DNA of 64,000 bases from Clostridium swellfunianum (GCF_023656515.1 NZ_JAMOFV010000006.1:2836036-2900035); one strand, 5' to 3'; positions 46,185 through 54,566 are shown, counted from the stretch's first letter. Made by a program: numbers and translations. Notes: generated from the sequence alone by a model not told the origin.

Positions 46185-46213
46185 TGAAACTTTTTAACCT
46201 CCTAAAACATCTA
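46185..46213 (+). promoter_or_regulatory. ECF-type promoter of the second sigma/anti-sigma pair
   Basis: TGAAAC (46,185-46,190) followed by a T-run, a 17-bp spacer and CATCTA (46,208-46,213) resembles the TGAAAC-N16/17-CGTC promoters of Bacillus SigV/SigW-like factors with one mismatch in the -10. It suggests autoregulation. Confidence 0.5.
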
Positions 46214-46258
46214 ACCTATGCAAAACGAAATGCTGCAGCATTTGAAAGAAGGTAAGCT

Positions 46259-46783
46259 ATGAATATAGAAGATTTAGTAAGCAAAAGTAAAAAAGGTGAT
46301 ATTTCTGCATTTATAGAACTGTTGAAGAAAAATCAGGAGCTCTTTTATAAGATTGCTTTTGCTTATACAAAGAATGGTTATGATGCTGAAGATTGTATAT
46401 CAGAAGCTGCTATAATAGGCTTTGAAAAGCTTACGCACTTAAGGAGGACTGATAAATTTTTTAATTGGTTTACTTCAATACTTATTAATACTTGCAGAAA
46501 AAAATATAGAAGCAAAGAGCAGTCAGCATCAGATGAAGAGCTTGGAGAGATAATAGATGAGTTTTCCTATAGTGCGGTGGAAGATAAGATTATTATTGAA
46601 CATCTGCTCAATACTTTAAAACAGGATGAAAGAGAACTTTTAGTGCTGAGGTATTTAAAAGATTATTCTTTAAATGAAATTGCCTCTATCATGGATATTC
46701 CTGTTAATACAGTTAAAACAAAAATATATAGAAGTATTAATATTCTAAGACTAAAGAATAGGGGGATAAACAGTGAGTGTTAA
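46259..46783 (+). CDS. ECF-type sigma factor, SigV-like (second pair)
   Basis: The 174-aa sigma factor has region 2 (NGYDAEDCISEAAIIGFEKL, about 40-59) and region 4 (YSLNEIASIMDIPVNTVKTK, about 135-154). Length and motifs resemble SigV/SigM-type factors. It overlaps the next gene by 11 nt. GAAAGAAGG precedes ATG 46,259. An ECF-like promoter lies about 50 bp upstream. Confidence 0.9.
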   Translation: MNIEDLVSKSKKGDISAFIELLKKNQELFYKIAFAYTKNGYDAEDCISEAAIIGFEKLTHLRRTDKFFNWFTSILINTCRKKYRSKEQSASDEELGEIIDEFSYSAVEDKIIIEHLLNTLKQDERELLVLRYLKDYSLNEIASIMDIPVNTVKTKIYRSINILRLKNRGINSEC

Positions 46784-48083
46784 TGATATAAAAATGCCGG
46801 ACAATATAATGGATAATGTGGAAAAGAAATTAAGAACCCATATTAATGCTAAAAAGAAAAGAAGAAACTTGTATGCAGCTTCATTAGCATTAATATTGGC
46901 ATTAGGTTTGCCTGCTTCAGTATTAGCATATAATAATTATGTTAAAAACGTTCCGTACATCCAAGAGATTGATTTAGCTAGACAGAATAATACCATATCC
47001 AAGCTTGATGCAACTTTTAAGTATAAGGATGTTGAATTTAAATTTAAGGAAGCTGTTGCTGATGAAACAGGAATGGTCATTTTGTATGAGGTGTCCGACC
47101 CTAAATATTCTATTAAAAGCATGAACTTAAAAGATATAGAAGTACATCCGCCTATCAGTTGGGGCTATTCCTATGCCACAAACGATGAAACACAAAAGGA
47201 GAAGGTTTTTCTTACTGAAGTCAGGGGAGATACTTTCATTCATATGAAGGATAATCCAATTACTATTAAAATAGATAAAATCATCAATAGCTCAAAAGAT
47301 AAAGAAATAGCTGTAGATTGGTCATTAAAAATGCAAGTACCTGTGCAAAGGTCTAAAATTATACCAATAAATAAAGAGTATAAATTAGAACTTGGAACTA
47401 TGAAGTTAAAAACCTTAAATATAGGTGCGCTTAAGACCTATATTGATTATGAATTTATATCTATTGATAAAAATAAAATTAGCTTTAGTCCTACTTTCGC
47501 ATATAGAATTGATAATATGAATACTATAATTTCTAGTAATATTTTAGACAATAATACTGGTATGGATTTAACTAATACAGGAGAAGAATTTAAGTCTTTG
47601 TATTATTCTACGCCTAAAGAGATAGGCATAACTCTTATTGGTGCCTCGGTTAACTATAAATTTGATGACAGTGAAAAGTATTATATTGATAAGACTAAGC
47701 TTCCCATGGAATTTGATTTCAAAGGGGAGAAAGGTCGTGTAGTTTCTATGAATGAAAAGGATGGTTATGTAGAATATATATTTGAGTTTGATAAGTCTAA
47801 TAGAAACTACTCCTATATAAATTTCATATTTGGAGAGTCCTCACAAAGCTCTACTAATTTTGAGGATATTAAATTTATAAATCAAGATAATATTGATAAA
47901 CTTTATAAAGAATTATCAAAAAAAATACCTGGTTTTGAGAAGAAGTTTTCTAGCTCTAATTTTAACAAAGGAGCAGTAAATCTTAAAGTTACAGTGCCTG
48001 AGAAAGATTCGGGTAGCTTTACAATATTTAATGCTGATAAAGAGATTCTTCTTAACCTTGATGAAATTATTATTAGACCTTAG
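46773..48083 (+). CDS. DUF4179-type anti-sigma membrane protein
   Basis: The 436-aa protein has a short basic cytoplasmic N-terminus, one membrane segment (about 33-53, YAASLALILALGLPASVLAY) and a large extracytoplasmic domain. The arrangement and its pairing with a SigV-like factor match DUF4179/DUF5643 anti-sigma proteins. It has no zinc finger, unlike the first pair. The start is GTG 46,773. The signal it senses is unknown. Confidence 0.82.
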   Translation: MSVNDIKMPDNIMDNVEKKLRTHINAKKKRRNLYAASLALILALGLPASVLAYNNYVKNVPYIQEIDLARQNNTISKLDATFKYKDVEFKFKEAVADETGMVILYEVSDPKYSIKSMNLKDIEVHPPISWGYSYATNDETQKEKVFLTEVRGDTFIHMKDNPITIKIDKIINSSKDKEIAVDWSLKMQVPVQRSKIIPINKEYKLELGTMKLKTLNIGALKTYIDYEFISIDKNKISFSPTFAYRIDNMNTIISSNILDNNTGMDLTNTGEEFKSLYYSTPKEIGITLIGASVNYKFDDSEKYYIDKTKLPMEFDFKGEKGRVVSMNEKDGYVEYIFEFDKSNRNYSYINFIFGESSQSSTNFEDIKFINQDNIDKLYKELSKKIPGFEKKFSSSNFNKGAVNLKVTVPEKDSGSFTIFNADKEILLNLDEIIIRP

Positions 48084-48103
48084 ATTTAGATACTATAATT
48101 TCT

Positions 48104-48134
48104 GAGTGCCACTAGCGCACTCTTTCTTTTTTTA
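48104..48134 (+). terminator. Terminator after the second anti-sigma gene
   Basis: GAGTGC (48,104-48,109) and GCACTC (48,117-48,122) form a short hairpin, followed by the T-rich TTTCTTTTTTT. Confidence 0.7.
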
Positions 48135-48268
48135 GATAGGAGAAATTTTGTCTGCAAGTAAAATTGACTATAAGCAGTTTTTATGTAATAATTATTTCCA
48201 GTATTAATTTAAAAATTAAACAATATAATACAGATGTACCGCTTAAGGTAATAGGAGGGATTAAAGTT

Positions 48269-48583
48269 ATGAAAGAAGTTATGGACAATAATTTTAATGA
48301 AGAAATATCAGCAGACAGTGTGCCAGTAGTAGTTGACTTTTGGGCGCCATGGTGTGGACCTTGCAAAATGTTAGGACCAGTTCTAGAAGAACTTGATCAA
48401 GAGTATGCCGGAAAGGTTAAGTTTGTAAAGGTAAATGTAGATAATAACCCAGTTACTTCACAGAAATTTAAAGTTTCAAGCATACCAACTGTTATGGTAT
48501 TTAAAAATGGAGAGACCGTTGATACAATGGTTGGATTTAGACCAAAGGCAGCAGTGAAAGAATTAGTTGATAAACATATTTAA
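48269..48583 (+). CDS. trxA: Thioredoxin
   Basis: The 104-aa thioredoxin has the redox site WCGPC (28-32) and the conserved cis-proline loop SSIPTVMVF. It reduces protein disulfides in the cytoplasm. ATG 48,269 follows AGGAGGG; the open frame extends upstream to 48,164, but that part is atypical and hydrophobic. It is a single gene between two terminators. TTGACT at 48,164-48,169 with a weak AT-rich -10 may be its promoter. Confidence 0.95.
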   Translation: MKEVMDNNFNEEISADSVPVVVDFWAPWCGPCKMLGPVLEELDQEYAGKVKFVKVNVDNNPVTSQKFKVSSIPTVMVFKNGETVDTMVGFRPKAAVKELVDKHI

Positions 48584-48585
48584 AT

Positions 48586-48621
48586 AAAAAACTCTCAGGA
48601 TTGATTTCCTGGGAGTTTTTT
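48586..48621. terminator. Bidirectional terminator between trxA and the hydrolase
   Basis: AAAAAACTCTCAGGA (48,586-48,600) and TCCTGGGAGTTTTTT (48,607-48,621) pair around a 6-nt loop. Both strands end in T-runs, so it serves convergent genes. Confidence 0.9.
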
Positions 48622-48625
48622 AGCC

Positions 48626-49150
48626 TTATTTATTTACTGCAAAGAAGACATGATTTCCTATTGGTTTAATATCCTTCTTCTTAACTTGCTTCATCCAAGT
48701 ATTAGTAGCAATTTTAGGATTGTAGAAAAAAACTGCATTATTAGTTGGGTCTTTGCCTTTTAGAGCATCCAAAACTGCCTGATAGCTCATTTTGTCTGGA
48801 ATCACATCTATTTCGCCATTTTTCAAACATGAAAATGCCGCCTTTTGTTTTATAACTTGCTCTATAGTTTTTGGGAAACCAGGAGCTTCTAATCTATTAA
48901 GTATAACTGAAGCAACAGCTACTTTGCCATCATAAGGTTCTGAGCGGCTTTCGGCATAAACTATTTGAGCCATCAAATAGACATCGTCTTCAGTGATTCT
49001 TATTTCTCTATTTCCTACACTAAATACTTCTATTGAACCAATTTCTTCCTTGTATAGGTCGCAGTCTAATTCCTCCGCTGCTTTAACGGTAGACCAAGGT
49101 ATTGCTAAAAAAATACATAGCAATATAAAGCTGAATATATACTTTTTCAT
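48626..49150 (-). CDS. Secreted cell wall hydrolase (SleB/CwlJ-type Hydrolase_2)
   Basis: The 174-aa protein has an N-terminal signal peptide (MKKYIFSFILLCIFLAIPWS, cleavage near VKAAEE) and a Hydrolase_2 domain with the motif VYAESRSEPYDGKVAVASV, followed by PGFPKTIEQVI. These domains cut glycan strands of peptidoglycan. Preceded by a c-di-AMP riboswitch, it links second-messenger level to wall lysis, a known arrangement for wall hydrolases. ATG 49,150 follows GGGAGG; the frame extends 7 residues upstream. Confidence 0.92.
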   Translation of the reverse strand: MKKYIFSFILLCIFLAIPWSTVKAAEELDCDLYKEEIGSIEVFSVGNREIRITEDDVYLMAQIVYAESRSEPYDGKVAVASVILNRLEAPGFPKTIEQVIKQKAAFSCLKNGEIDVIPDKMSYQAVLDALKGKDPTNNAVFFYNPKIATNTWMKQVKKKDIKPIGNHVFFAVNK

Positions 49151-49162
49151 TAATATCCTCCC

Positions 49163-49258
49163 TTTTGCCAACGGGGTTAGCTGACGGGTTCGGTAAAGGC
49201 ATAACCTACATAAAATGATTCACCCCAAAATATTGGTTTCCCCGCGTTATAAATTTAA
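49163..49258 (-). promoter_or_regulatory. c-di-AMP riboswitch (ydaO-yuaA class)
   Basis: On the minus strand the blocks CGGGGAAACCAAT, TTGGGGTGAATC, GCCTTTACCGAACCCG and GTCAGCTAACCCCGTTGGC occur in the order of the ydaO/yuaA consensus. The aptamer ends only a few bases before the GGGAGG of the hydrolase gene, leaving no room for a downstream terminator. Ligand c-di-AMP follows from the family; control at translation rather than termination is inferred. Confidence 0.92.
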
Positions 49259-49311
49259 ACTTAGGCTAATGGTATTATTCCACCATTTTTAAAATTAATA
49301 CAAATTTTGAT

Positions 49312-49342
49312 AAAAAAATGGCATACTATTTATAGTATGCCA
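49312..49342 (-). terminator. Terminator of the 49,356-50,360 gene
   Basis: TGGCATACTA-TTTA-TAGTATGCCA (49,319-49,342) is a perfect hairpin, and on the minus strand a run of seven Ts (49,312-49,318) follows. Confidence 0.92.
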
Positions 49343-49355
49343 GATTATAGTATTA

Positions 49356-50360
49356 CTACTTGTTTGATGATTGTCTAAATTCATTGTAAGCTTTTATAAA
49401 GTCGTTATAGTTTTTTGTTATACTACTAAACTTAGAAACTGGTTCTGCATAGAGCTCCTTTAACTTATCCGAACTTAAAGCATTTCCTGCTAGTTTTTCA
49501 TTGTTAGCCGAATAAACAAAACTTTGAAGGTAATTATCAAAGCTCTCTAAAATATTACTAAATATTTTGTATGAACCTACTGCCTTTGAAGGAACAGTAA
49601 GACTTGCAAATTCCTGCTTAATTGAAGAAAGATCATCCCTATTTTTTTCAGCAAGAGCTACAATATTATCTGTATTTCCTTTTGCATCTCTAACTTTAGA
49701 CATTTCAGCTGAATAATCAATATTTATTGGTGTAAACTTTGCCAATAGGGCGTCTAAACTGTTTATATAATCTTGGTTTTTGCTTTGAGTTATTTCATTG
49801 TCTCTGTTTAGTTTAACAAGTTCATTTACATATATGGAAGTATATTCGACGAGCTTGTTTCCGCTATCAGTTAGCCCAACCTTAAAATTCTTTATATTTA
49901 CTAGAGAGTAATTTTGAACTGCCTTATCTTTATATTTTATAAGGTCCTCTCCTGCCTTCTCCAGGTCTTTTCCGTTTGGGTTTTTAATGATAGCGTCTAT
50001 TTGCCTAAATATTAGCATATTGTTGCTAATTCCATTAATTAAATTTTCATGATCTTTCTTATACTTATCAGTAGCTGTCATATTATCAAGTAATTCTTTT
50101 TGCTTAGATAGCACATCAATTTTAGGTGACAGTTCAGTTCTTGCCTTAACGGAGTCAATTGCTTGTCCGTTTAATAAGGAAGAAACGCTGCTGTTTACCT
50201 CATTTATTTTGTCTATTACGGCTTTAACTTCTTTCTCGTAAGAATTTGAGGACTTATTAATAATAAAATAATAAGTACCGTAAAAAACCCCTGAGGCTAA
50301 AAGTACAAAGGCTAAAATTCCTATTATAATCATTACTACACTATTATTTTTTTTGTTCAA
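49356..50360 (-). CDS. Membrane-anchored extracytoplasmic helical protein, unknown function
   Basis: The 334-aa protein has one N-terminal membrane segment (about 8-33, VVMIIIGILAFVLLASGVFY) and a long, mostly helical, lysine/asparagine-rich outer domain with no cysteine. No domain is recognised. It has its own promoter and terminator. It is divergent from cdaA and upstream of the riboswitch-controlled hydrolase, so an envelope role is plausible but unproven. Confidence 0.78.
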   Translation of the reverse strand: MNKKNNSVVMIIIGILAFVLLASGVFYGTYYFIINKSSNSYEKEVKAVIDKINEVNSSVSSLLNGQAIDSVKARTELSPKIDVLSKQKELLDNMTATDKYKKDHENLINGISNNMLIFRQIDAIIKNPNGKDLEKAGEDLIKYKDKAVQNYSLVNIKNFKVGLTDSGNKLVEYTSIYVNELVKLNRDNEITQSKNQDYINSLDALLAKFTPINIDYSAEMSKVRDAKGNTDNIVALAEKNRDDLSSIKQEFASLTVPSKAVGSYKIFSNILESFDNYLQSFVYSANNEKLAGNALSSDKLKELYAEPVSKFSSITKNYNDFIKAYNEFRQSSNK

Positions 50361-50414
50361 TATTATTTCCCTCCCACTGCATACACTATCCTAAAAGAGT
50401 AAATATGAGTTGAT

Positions 50415-50441
50415 ATTATATTATTCTAGGCAACAAGTCAA
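50415..50441 (-). promoter_or_regulatory. Candidate promoter of the 49,356-50,360 gene
   Basis: On the minus strand TTGACT (50,436-50,441) is 15 bp from TATAAT (50,415-50,420) or 17 bp from TAATAT (50,413-50,418). Confidence 0.5.
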
Positions 50442-50498
50442 AATTCCTTCTGTAAAATAAATTTTATATTCTTGTGCTTAAATTTGTGCTATATTTTG

Positions 50499-50527
50499 TT
50501 CAACAATACAATATATTGGTGTATAAT
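50499..50527 (+). promoter_or_regulatory. Candidate promoter of cdaA-cdaR
   Basis: TTCAAC (50,499-50,504), 17 bp and TATAAT (50,522-50,527). The region is AT-rich; this is the best match before cdaA. Confidence 0.45.
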
Positions 50528-50617
50528 TGTAAATGGACAATTAATAATAACCTTATGTAAAGTTTTTTTCAATAAATAATTTGTAAAATAAATAACCTGG
50601 GAAAAGGAGGGAGAAAG

Positions 50618-51463
50618 TTGGCAGAGGGTTTAGAAGCATTAATAAATAGTTTGAAGGTGTTGGATGTGTTTTCAATACTGGATATAATTGTGGTATCATA
50701 CATTTTTTATAAGGGGTATATGCTTATTAAAGAAACAAGAGCGGTTCAGCTTCTAAAAGGAATTTTACTTATACTTCTTCTAATACCTGTAAGCTCTATT
50801 CTACATTTGACAATGCTTAAATGGATTGTTGAAAAAACAATAACTATCGGAGTTCTTTCTATTATAATTATATTTCAACCAGAGATAAGAAGAGCATTAG
50901 AGCATCTTGGTAGAAGTGCCTTTAACGATATGCATCTCATTGAGGATGATGAGACTATGGAAAAGGTTATAACTGAAGTTGCTGATGCTGTTGAAAGTTT
51001 AGCCAAGGAGAAAACAGGTGCTCTTATAGTTATAGAAAATAGAACTGGTCTAGGCGAGGTTATAAGTACAGGGACAAAGCTGGATGCGGCTGTTTCTTCA
51101 GCACTGTTACAAAATATATTTGTTGTTAATACTCCTCTTCATGACGGAGCTACTATAATAAGAAATGATAAAATTGTGGCAGCTGGCTGTTTCCTTCCGC
51201 TTACAAGCAGCGACAGTATAAGCAAGTCTTTAGGTACAAGGCACAGAGCTGGAATAGGAATATCTGAAAACTCTGATGCACTAACAATAATTGTATCTGA
51301 GGAGACGGGTGTTATATCTTTAGCGGTAAATGGGAAGCTAACAAGAAATTACACTAAAGAACGATTGATGGATATATTAATAAGAATTTTAAAGAGCAGG
51401 CAGACTAAAAAATTGACCTTTAGGGAGAGGGTGATGGTGTGGATCAAAAAAATACGTGGATAA
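50618..51463 (+). CDS. cdaA: Diadenylate cyclase CdaA
   Basis: The 281-aa enzyme makes c-di-AMP from two ATP. Three membrane segments (about 20-38, 46-62, 70-88) precede the DAC domain with DGA (176-178) and RHR (208-210). TTG 50,618 follows AAAGGAGGG. Its 3' end overlaps cdaR by 25 nt. The nearby hydrolase riboswitch on the other strand is a likely target of its product. Confidence 0.96.
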   Translation: MAEGLEALINSLKVLDVFSILDIIVVSYIFYKGYMLIKETRAVQLLKGILLILLLIPVSSILHLTMLKWIVEKTITIGVLSIIIIFQPEIRRALEHLGRSAFNDMHLIEDDETMEKVITEVADAVESLAKEKTGALIVIENRTGLGEVISTGTKLDAAVSSALLQNIFVVNTPLHDGATIIRNDKIVAAGCFLPLTSSDSISKSLGTRHRAGIGISENSDALTIIVSEETGVISLAVNGKLTRNYTKERLMDILIRILKSRQTKKLTFRERVMVWIKKIRG

Positions 51464-52707
51464 TAAAAATATGTTGCGTAATTGCGGCTTTTTCCCTATG
51501 GCTTTATATAATAAACGAAACCAACCCTCAGAAAACTGATAAGATTCAGGTACCCGTTTATTTAACAGGAATAGAAAGCATAGAGCAGCAGCAAAAGCTT
51601 AAGATAATTCCACCAGCAGAAGCATATTCTGTGACTCTCAATGTAAAAGGCTCTCCAACAGATATAATGCTTGGAAAAGATCAATTTAGAGTTGAAGCAG
51701 ACCTAAGCCAATATGCTTTTTCAGTAGGATCTCGTAGTGTACCTGTAAGGTTAGTTAAGCAACCAGCAAATGTTAATGTTTTAAATAGTGAAACACTGTT
51801 TGTTAGTGTTACTTTTGATGATTTGATAGTGAAAAGTATGCCAGTAAAGTTAGATATTGCTGGGAAAGTTAAGGATGGGTATTGGGCGATGGCTCAGAAT
51901 ATAACGCCTAGCGAGGTTGAAGTTAGTGGAGCTGCTAAGTTTATTAATCAAGTTACATCTATTTCTGCTAAAGCAGACTTTAAAAGTACTGACAAGGATT
52001 TAAACATGAAGCTGCCACTTAAAGCTTTAGATGCAGCTGGAAGAGAAATTAAGGAGGTTACAATTCATCCCGATACGGTTGAATTTATAGTGCCTGTTAA
52101 GAAAATAAAGACAGTACCTGTTACTGTTGATACAAAGGGCACCCTGAACAAGGTTTATTCCATGAAGGGAGCTTTATTGCCAACACCAGATAAAATAGAT
52201 ATTGCGGGTGATGAAGCTAGTATAAATGCAGTAAATGCTTTAAAAACAGAACCGATTGATTTAAGTGGATTAACACCAGACAAGGTAGTGATAGCAAAAA
52301 TTATTGTACCTCAAGGCGTTAGCCTTTTAAACAGCGATGGTACAGTTAAAGTGAAGGCTTCCTTGGATAATGTTATAAGCAAAACCTTCCAAGGTACTAT
52401 ACAGCTGAAAAATGTTAATGATGCATATACAGTGGCTTTGGATAGCTCCAAGGTATCGGTTGAGCTTTCTGGACCCCAAGAATTAATTAGTAATATAAAA
52501 AATGAAGATTTTAATTATACTATAGATGCGGCTAGTTTTACCGAAGAAAAAGACTATACTGTAGCCGTTAACTTGAAAATTCCTGATGGTGTTTCAAAGT
52601 TATCGCAGAATCCGCAGAGTGTAAAGATTACAGTTAAGAAAAAAGAAACGCAGCCGACAAATACAACTCCGACACAACCTTCAACTACACCAACAAATAC
52701 ACAATGA
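51439..52707 (+). CDS. cdaR: CdaA regulator CdaR (YbbR-domain protein)
   Basis: The 422-aa protein has an N-terminal membrane anchor (about 7-24), four YbbR-like repeats outside the membrane (repeat 1 about 40-125, others to 395) and a Thr/Pro/Gln-rich tail. CdaR controls CdaA activity in Bacillus and Listeria. The start is GTG 51,439 inside cdaA. glmM, which often follows this pair, is here displaced to 61,098. Confidence 0.93.
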   Translation: MDQKNTWIIKICCVIAAFSLWLYIINETNPQKTDKIQVPVYLTGIESIEQQQKLKIIPPAEAYSVTLNVKGSPTDIMLGKDQFRVEADLSQYAFSVGSRSVPVRLVKQPANVNVLNSETLFVSVTFDDLIVKSMPVKLDIAGKVKDGYWAMAQNITPSEVEVSGAAKFINQVTSISAKADFKSTDKDLNMKLPLKALDAAGREIKEVTIHPDTVEFIVPVKKIKTVPVTVDTKGTLNKVYSMKGALLPTPDKIDIAGDEASINAVNALKTEPIDLSGLTPDKVVIAKIIVPQGVSLLNSDGTVKVKASLDNVISKTFQGTIQLKNVNDAYTVALDSSKVSVELSGPQELISNIKNEDFNYTIDAASFTEEKDYTVAVNLKIPDGVSKLSQNPQSVKITVKKKETQPTNTTPTQPSTTPTNTQ

Positions 52708-52724
52708 TTTCAATAAGTTAGTTA

Positions 52725-52755
52725 AGCACTGAGTAATTTACTATTACTCAGTGCT
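52725..52755 (+). other. Inverted repeat after cdaR
   Basis: AGCACTGAGTAA (52,725-52,736) and TTACTCAGTGCT (52,744-52,755) are perfect 12-bp arms with a 7-nt loop. Next comes TTCAAGTGAAAGGAGG, which echoes the TTCGACTGAAAGGAG end of the leader element 90 bp downstream. It lacks a T-run. Confidence 0.55.
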
Positions 52756-52770
52756 TTCAAGTGAAAGGAG

Positions 52771-52853
52771 GTTAAAGTCCTAAATGGACTTTAACGAGTA
52801 ATTTGTGAGCGGAGCGATTGATTTAAATTACTCAGTGTTTCGACTGAAAGGAG
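52771..52853 (+). promoter_or_regulatory. TAAAT-hairpin leader element (copy C, before the flavoprotein)
   Basis: Hairpin 1 is GTTAAAGTCC (52,771-52,780)/GGACTTTAAC (52,786-52,795) with a TAAAT loop. Hairpin 2 is GAGTAATTT (52,796-52,804)/AAATTACTC (52,825-52,833) with GTGAGCGGAGCGA in its loop. Hairpin 3 is CAGT-GTTTCG-ACTG (52,833-52,846), then AAAGGAG. It shares module order, loops and tail with 30,285-30,370. Confidence 0.65.
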
Positions 52854-52862
52854 AAAATTATC

Positions 52863-54467
52863 ATGCCCATAAGAATAAACAATATAATTTTAGACATAGA
52901 AGAAGATATATCAGCTCTAAAGGAGAAGGCAGCAAAAAAACTAAAGATTTCTGCTTCACAACTTACAGAACTAAAAATTTTAAGAGAGGCTGTAGATGCA
53001 AGAAAAAAGGATATTATTAAATTTAATTATACTATAGAGGTTGCAGCTTTAGGGGATGAAGCCAAGCTTGTTGAGAGGTTAAACGACAAGGATGTAAGAC
53101 TTGAATCTGTTAAATACACGGACGAATTTCAGCTTGGAACTAAAAAAATGGATCACAGACCAGTAATTGTGGGGATGGGACCGGCAGGGATGTTTGCCGG
53201 TCTTTTAATGGCTAGAAAGGGCTATAAGCCGATAATTATAGAACGTGGTCAAAAAGTGGAAGAGAGAACTTCATCTGTAGACTTGTTCTGGAAGGCTGGA
53301 AAGCTTAATACGCAATCAAATGTTCAGTTTGGTGAAGGCGGAGCAGGAACATTTTCAGATGGAAAGCTTACTACAAGAATTAAGGATACAAGATGTGATT
53401 ATGTGCTTCAAGCTATGGTTAAGGCAGGAGCGCCAGAGGAAATTTTATATATTGGCAAGCCGCATGTAGGAACAGATATTTTAAAGGATGTTGTTAAAAA
53501 TATAAGAGAAGAAATCATAAGTCTTGGTGGCGACGTAAGATTTAATAGTAGGCTTGAGGATCTGATAATAAAAAATGCAGGACTTTCTGGAATAATAGTT
53601 AATGGAGAAGAACTTCCTTGTGAAAATATGATATTGGCAATAGGCCATAGTTCTAGAGATACCTATGAGATTCTTTACAGAAACGGCATAGCTTTGAAGT
53701 CAAAACCTTTTGCTATAGGGGTTAGAATAGAGCACCTGCAGAGCTTAATAGACGAAAGTCAGTATGGAAAATTTGCTGGTCATCCAAGACTTAAAGCTGC
53801 TGACTACCGTTTAAGCTACTCAAGTGAAAAACTTAATAGATCTATATATAGTTTTTGCATGTGCCCTGGTGGAGAGGTAGTTGCAGCAGCTTCTGAAGAA
53901 ATGAGACTTGTCACAAATGGTATGAGTTATTATAAAAGAAATTTAGATAATGCTAATTCCGCACTTGTAGTTAATGTTACACCAGAGGATTTTGGAAACG
54001 ATAATCCGTTGTCAGGTATGGAGTTCCAAAGGCATTACGAGTCCTTAGCATATAATTTAGGCGGTGGTGATTATAAAGCACCAATTCAGCTTGTAGGGGA
54101 TTTCCTACAGGATAGAGTAAGTTTAAAGCTTGGAAAAATTAAACCTACTTATACACCAGGGTATGAATTTAGAGATTTAAGACAATGCTTGCCAAGTTTC
54201 GTTATAGATGCATTAAAAGAGGGATTAATCAACTTTGATTATAAAATAAAAGGATATGGTTCAGGAGATGCGGTGCTTACTGGTGTGGAAACAAGAACCT
54301 CAGCACCAGTGAGAATTGAAAGAAACGAAGGCTTCCAAAGTGTATCTCTTAGGGGATTGTATCCAGCAGGAGAAGGAGCTGGATATGCTGGTGGTATTGT
54401 TTCTGCTGCTGTAGATGGTTTACGTATTGCTGAAGAAATTATGAAGGAATGGGCACCGACAGAATAA
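52863..54467 (+). CDS. FAD-dependent oxidoreductase (COG2509-type)
   Basis: The 534-aa flavoprotein has an N-terminal non-Rossmann part (1-95), the dinucleotide motif VGMGPAGMFAG (about 103-113), then GEGGAGTFSDGKL and the C-terminal FAD motif GLYPAGEGAGYAGGIVSAA. The family (uncharacterised FAD-dependent dehydrogenase) is common in Firmicutes and its reaction is unknown. Its gene is preceded by the repeated leader element and followed, after a promoter, by buk. Confidence 0.85.
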   Translation: MPIRINNIILDIEEDISALKEKAAKKLKISASQLTELKILREAVDARKKDIIKFNYTIEVAALGDEAKLVERLNDKDVRLESVKYTDEFQLGTKKMDHRPVIVGMGPAGMFAGLLMARKGYKPIIIERGQKVEERTSSVDLFWKAGKLNTQSNVQFGEGGAGTFSDGKLTTRIKDTRCDYVLQAMVKAGAPEEILYIGKPHVGTDILKDVVKNIREEIISLGGDVRFNSRLEDLIIKNAGLSGIIVNGEELPCENMILAIGHSSRDTYEILYRNGIALKSKPFAIGVRIEHLQSLIDESQYGKFAGHPRLKAADYRLSYSSEKLNRSIYSFCMCPGGEVVAAASEEMRLVTNGMSYYKRNLDNANSALVVNVTPEDFGNDNPLSGMEFQRHYESLAYNLGGGDYKAPIQLVGDFLQDRVSLKLGKIKPTYTPGYEFRDLRQCLPSFVIDALKEGLINFDYKIKGYGSGDAVLTGVETRTSAPVRIERNEGFQSVSLRGLYPAGEGAGYAGGIVSAAVDGLRIAEEIMKEWAPTE

Positions 54468-54479
54468 TTTTTTGAAGGG

Positions 54480-54507
54480 TTGAATTTCATTTTAAATCTG
54501 ATAAAAT
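54480..54507 (+). promoter_or_regulatory. Candidate promoter of the buk-ptb-buk-kor operon
   Basis: TTGAAT (54,480-54,485), a 16-bp spacer and TAAAAT (54,502-54,507) lie 60 bp before the first buk gene. Confidence 0.5.
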
Positions 54508-54566
54508 AGAGGTATAGAAAATAGAATATTTTCAGATAATTGTTAATTCATTTGTTGGGGGAATTT

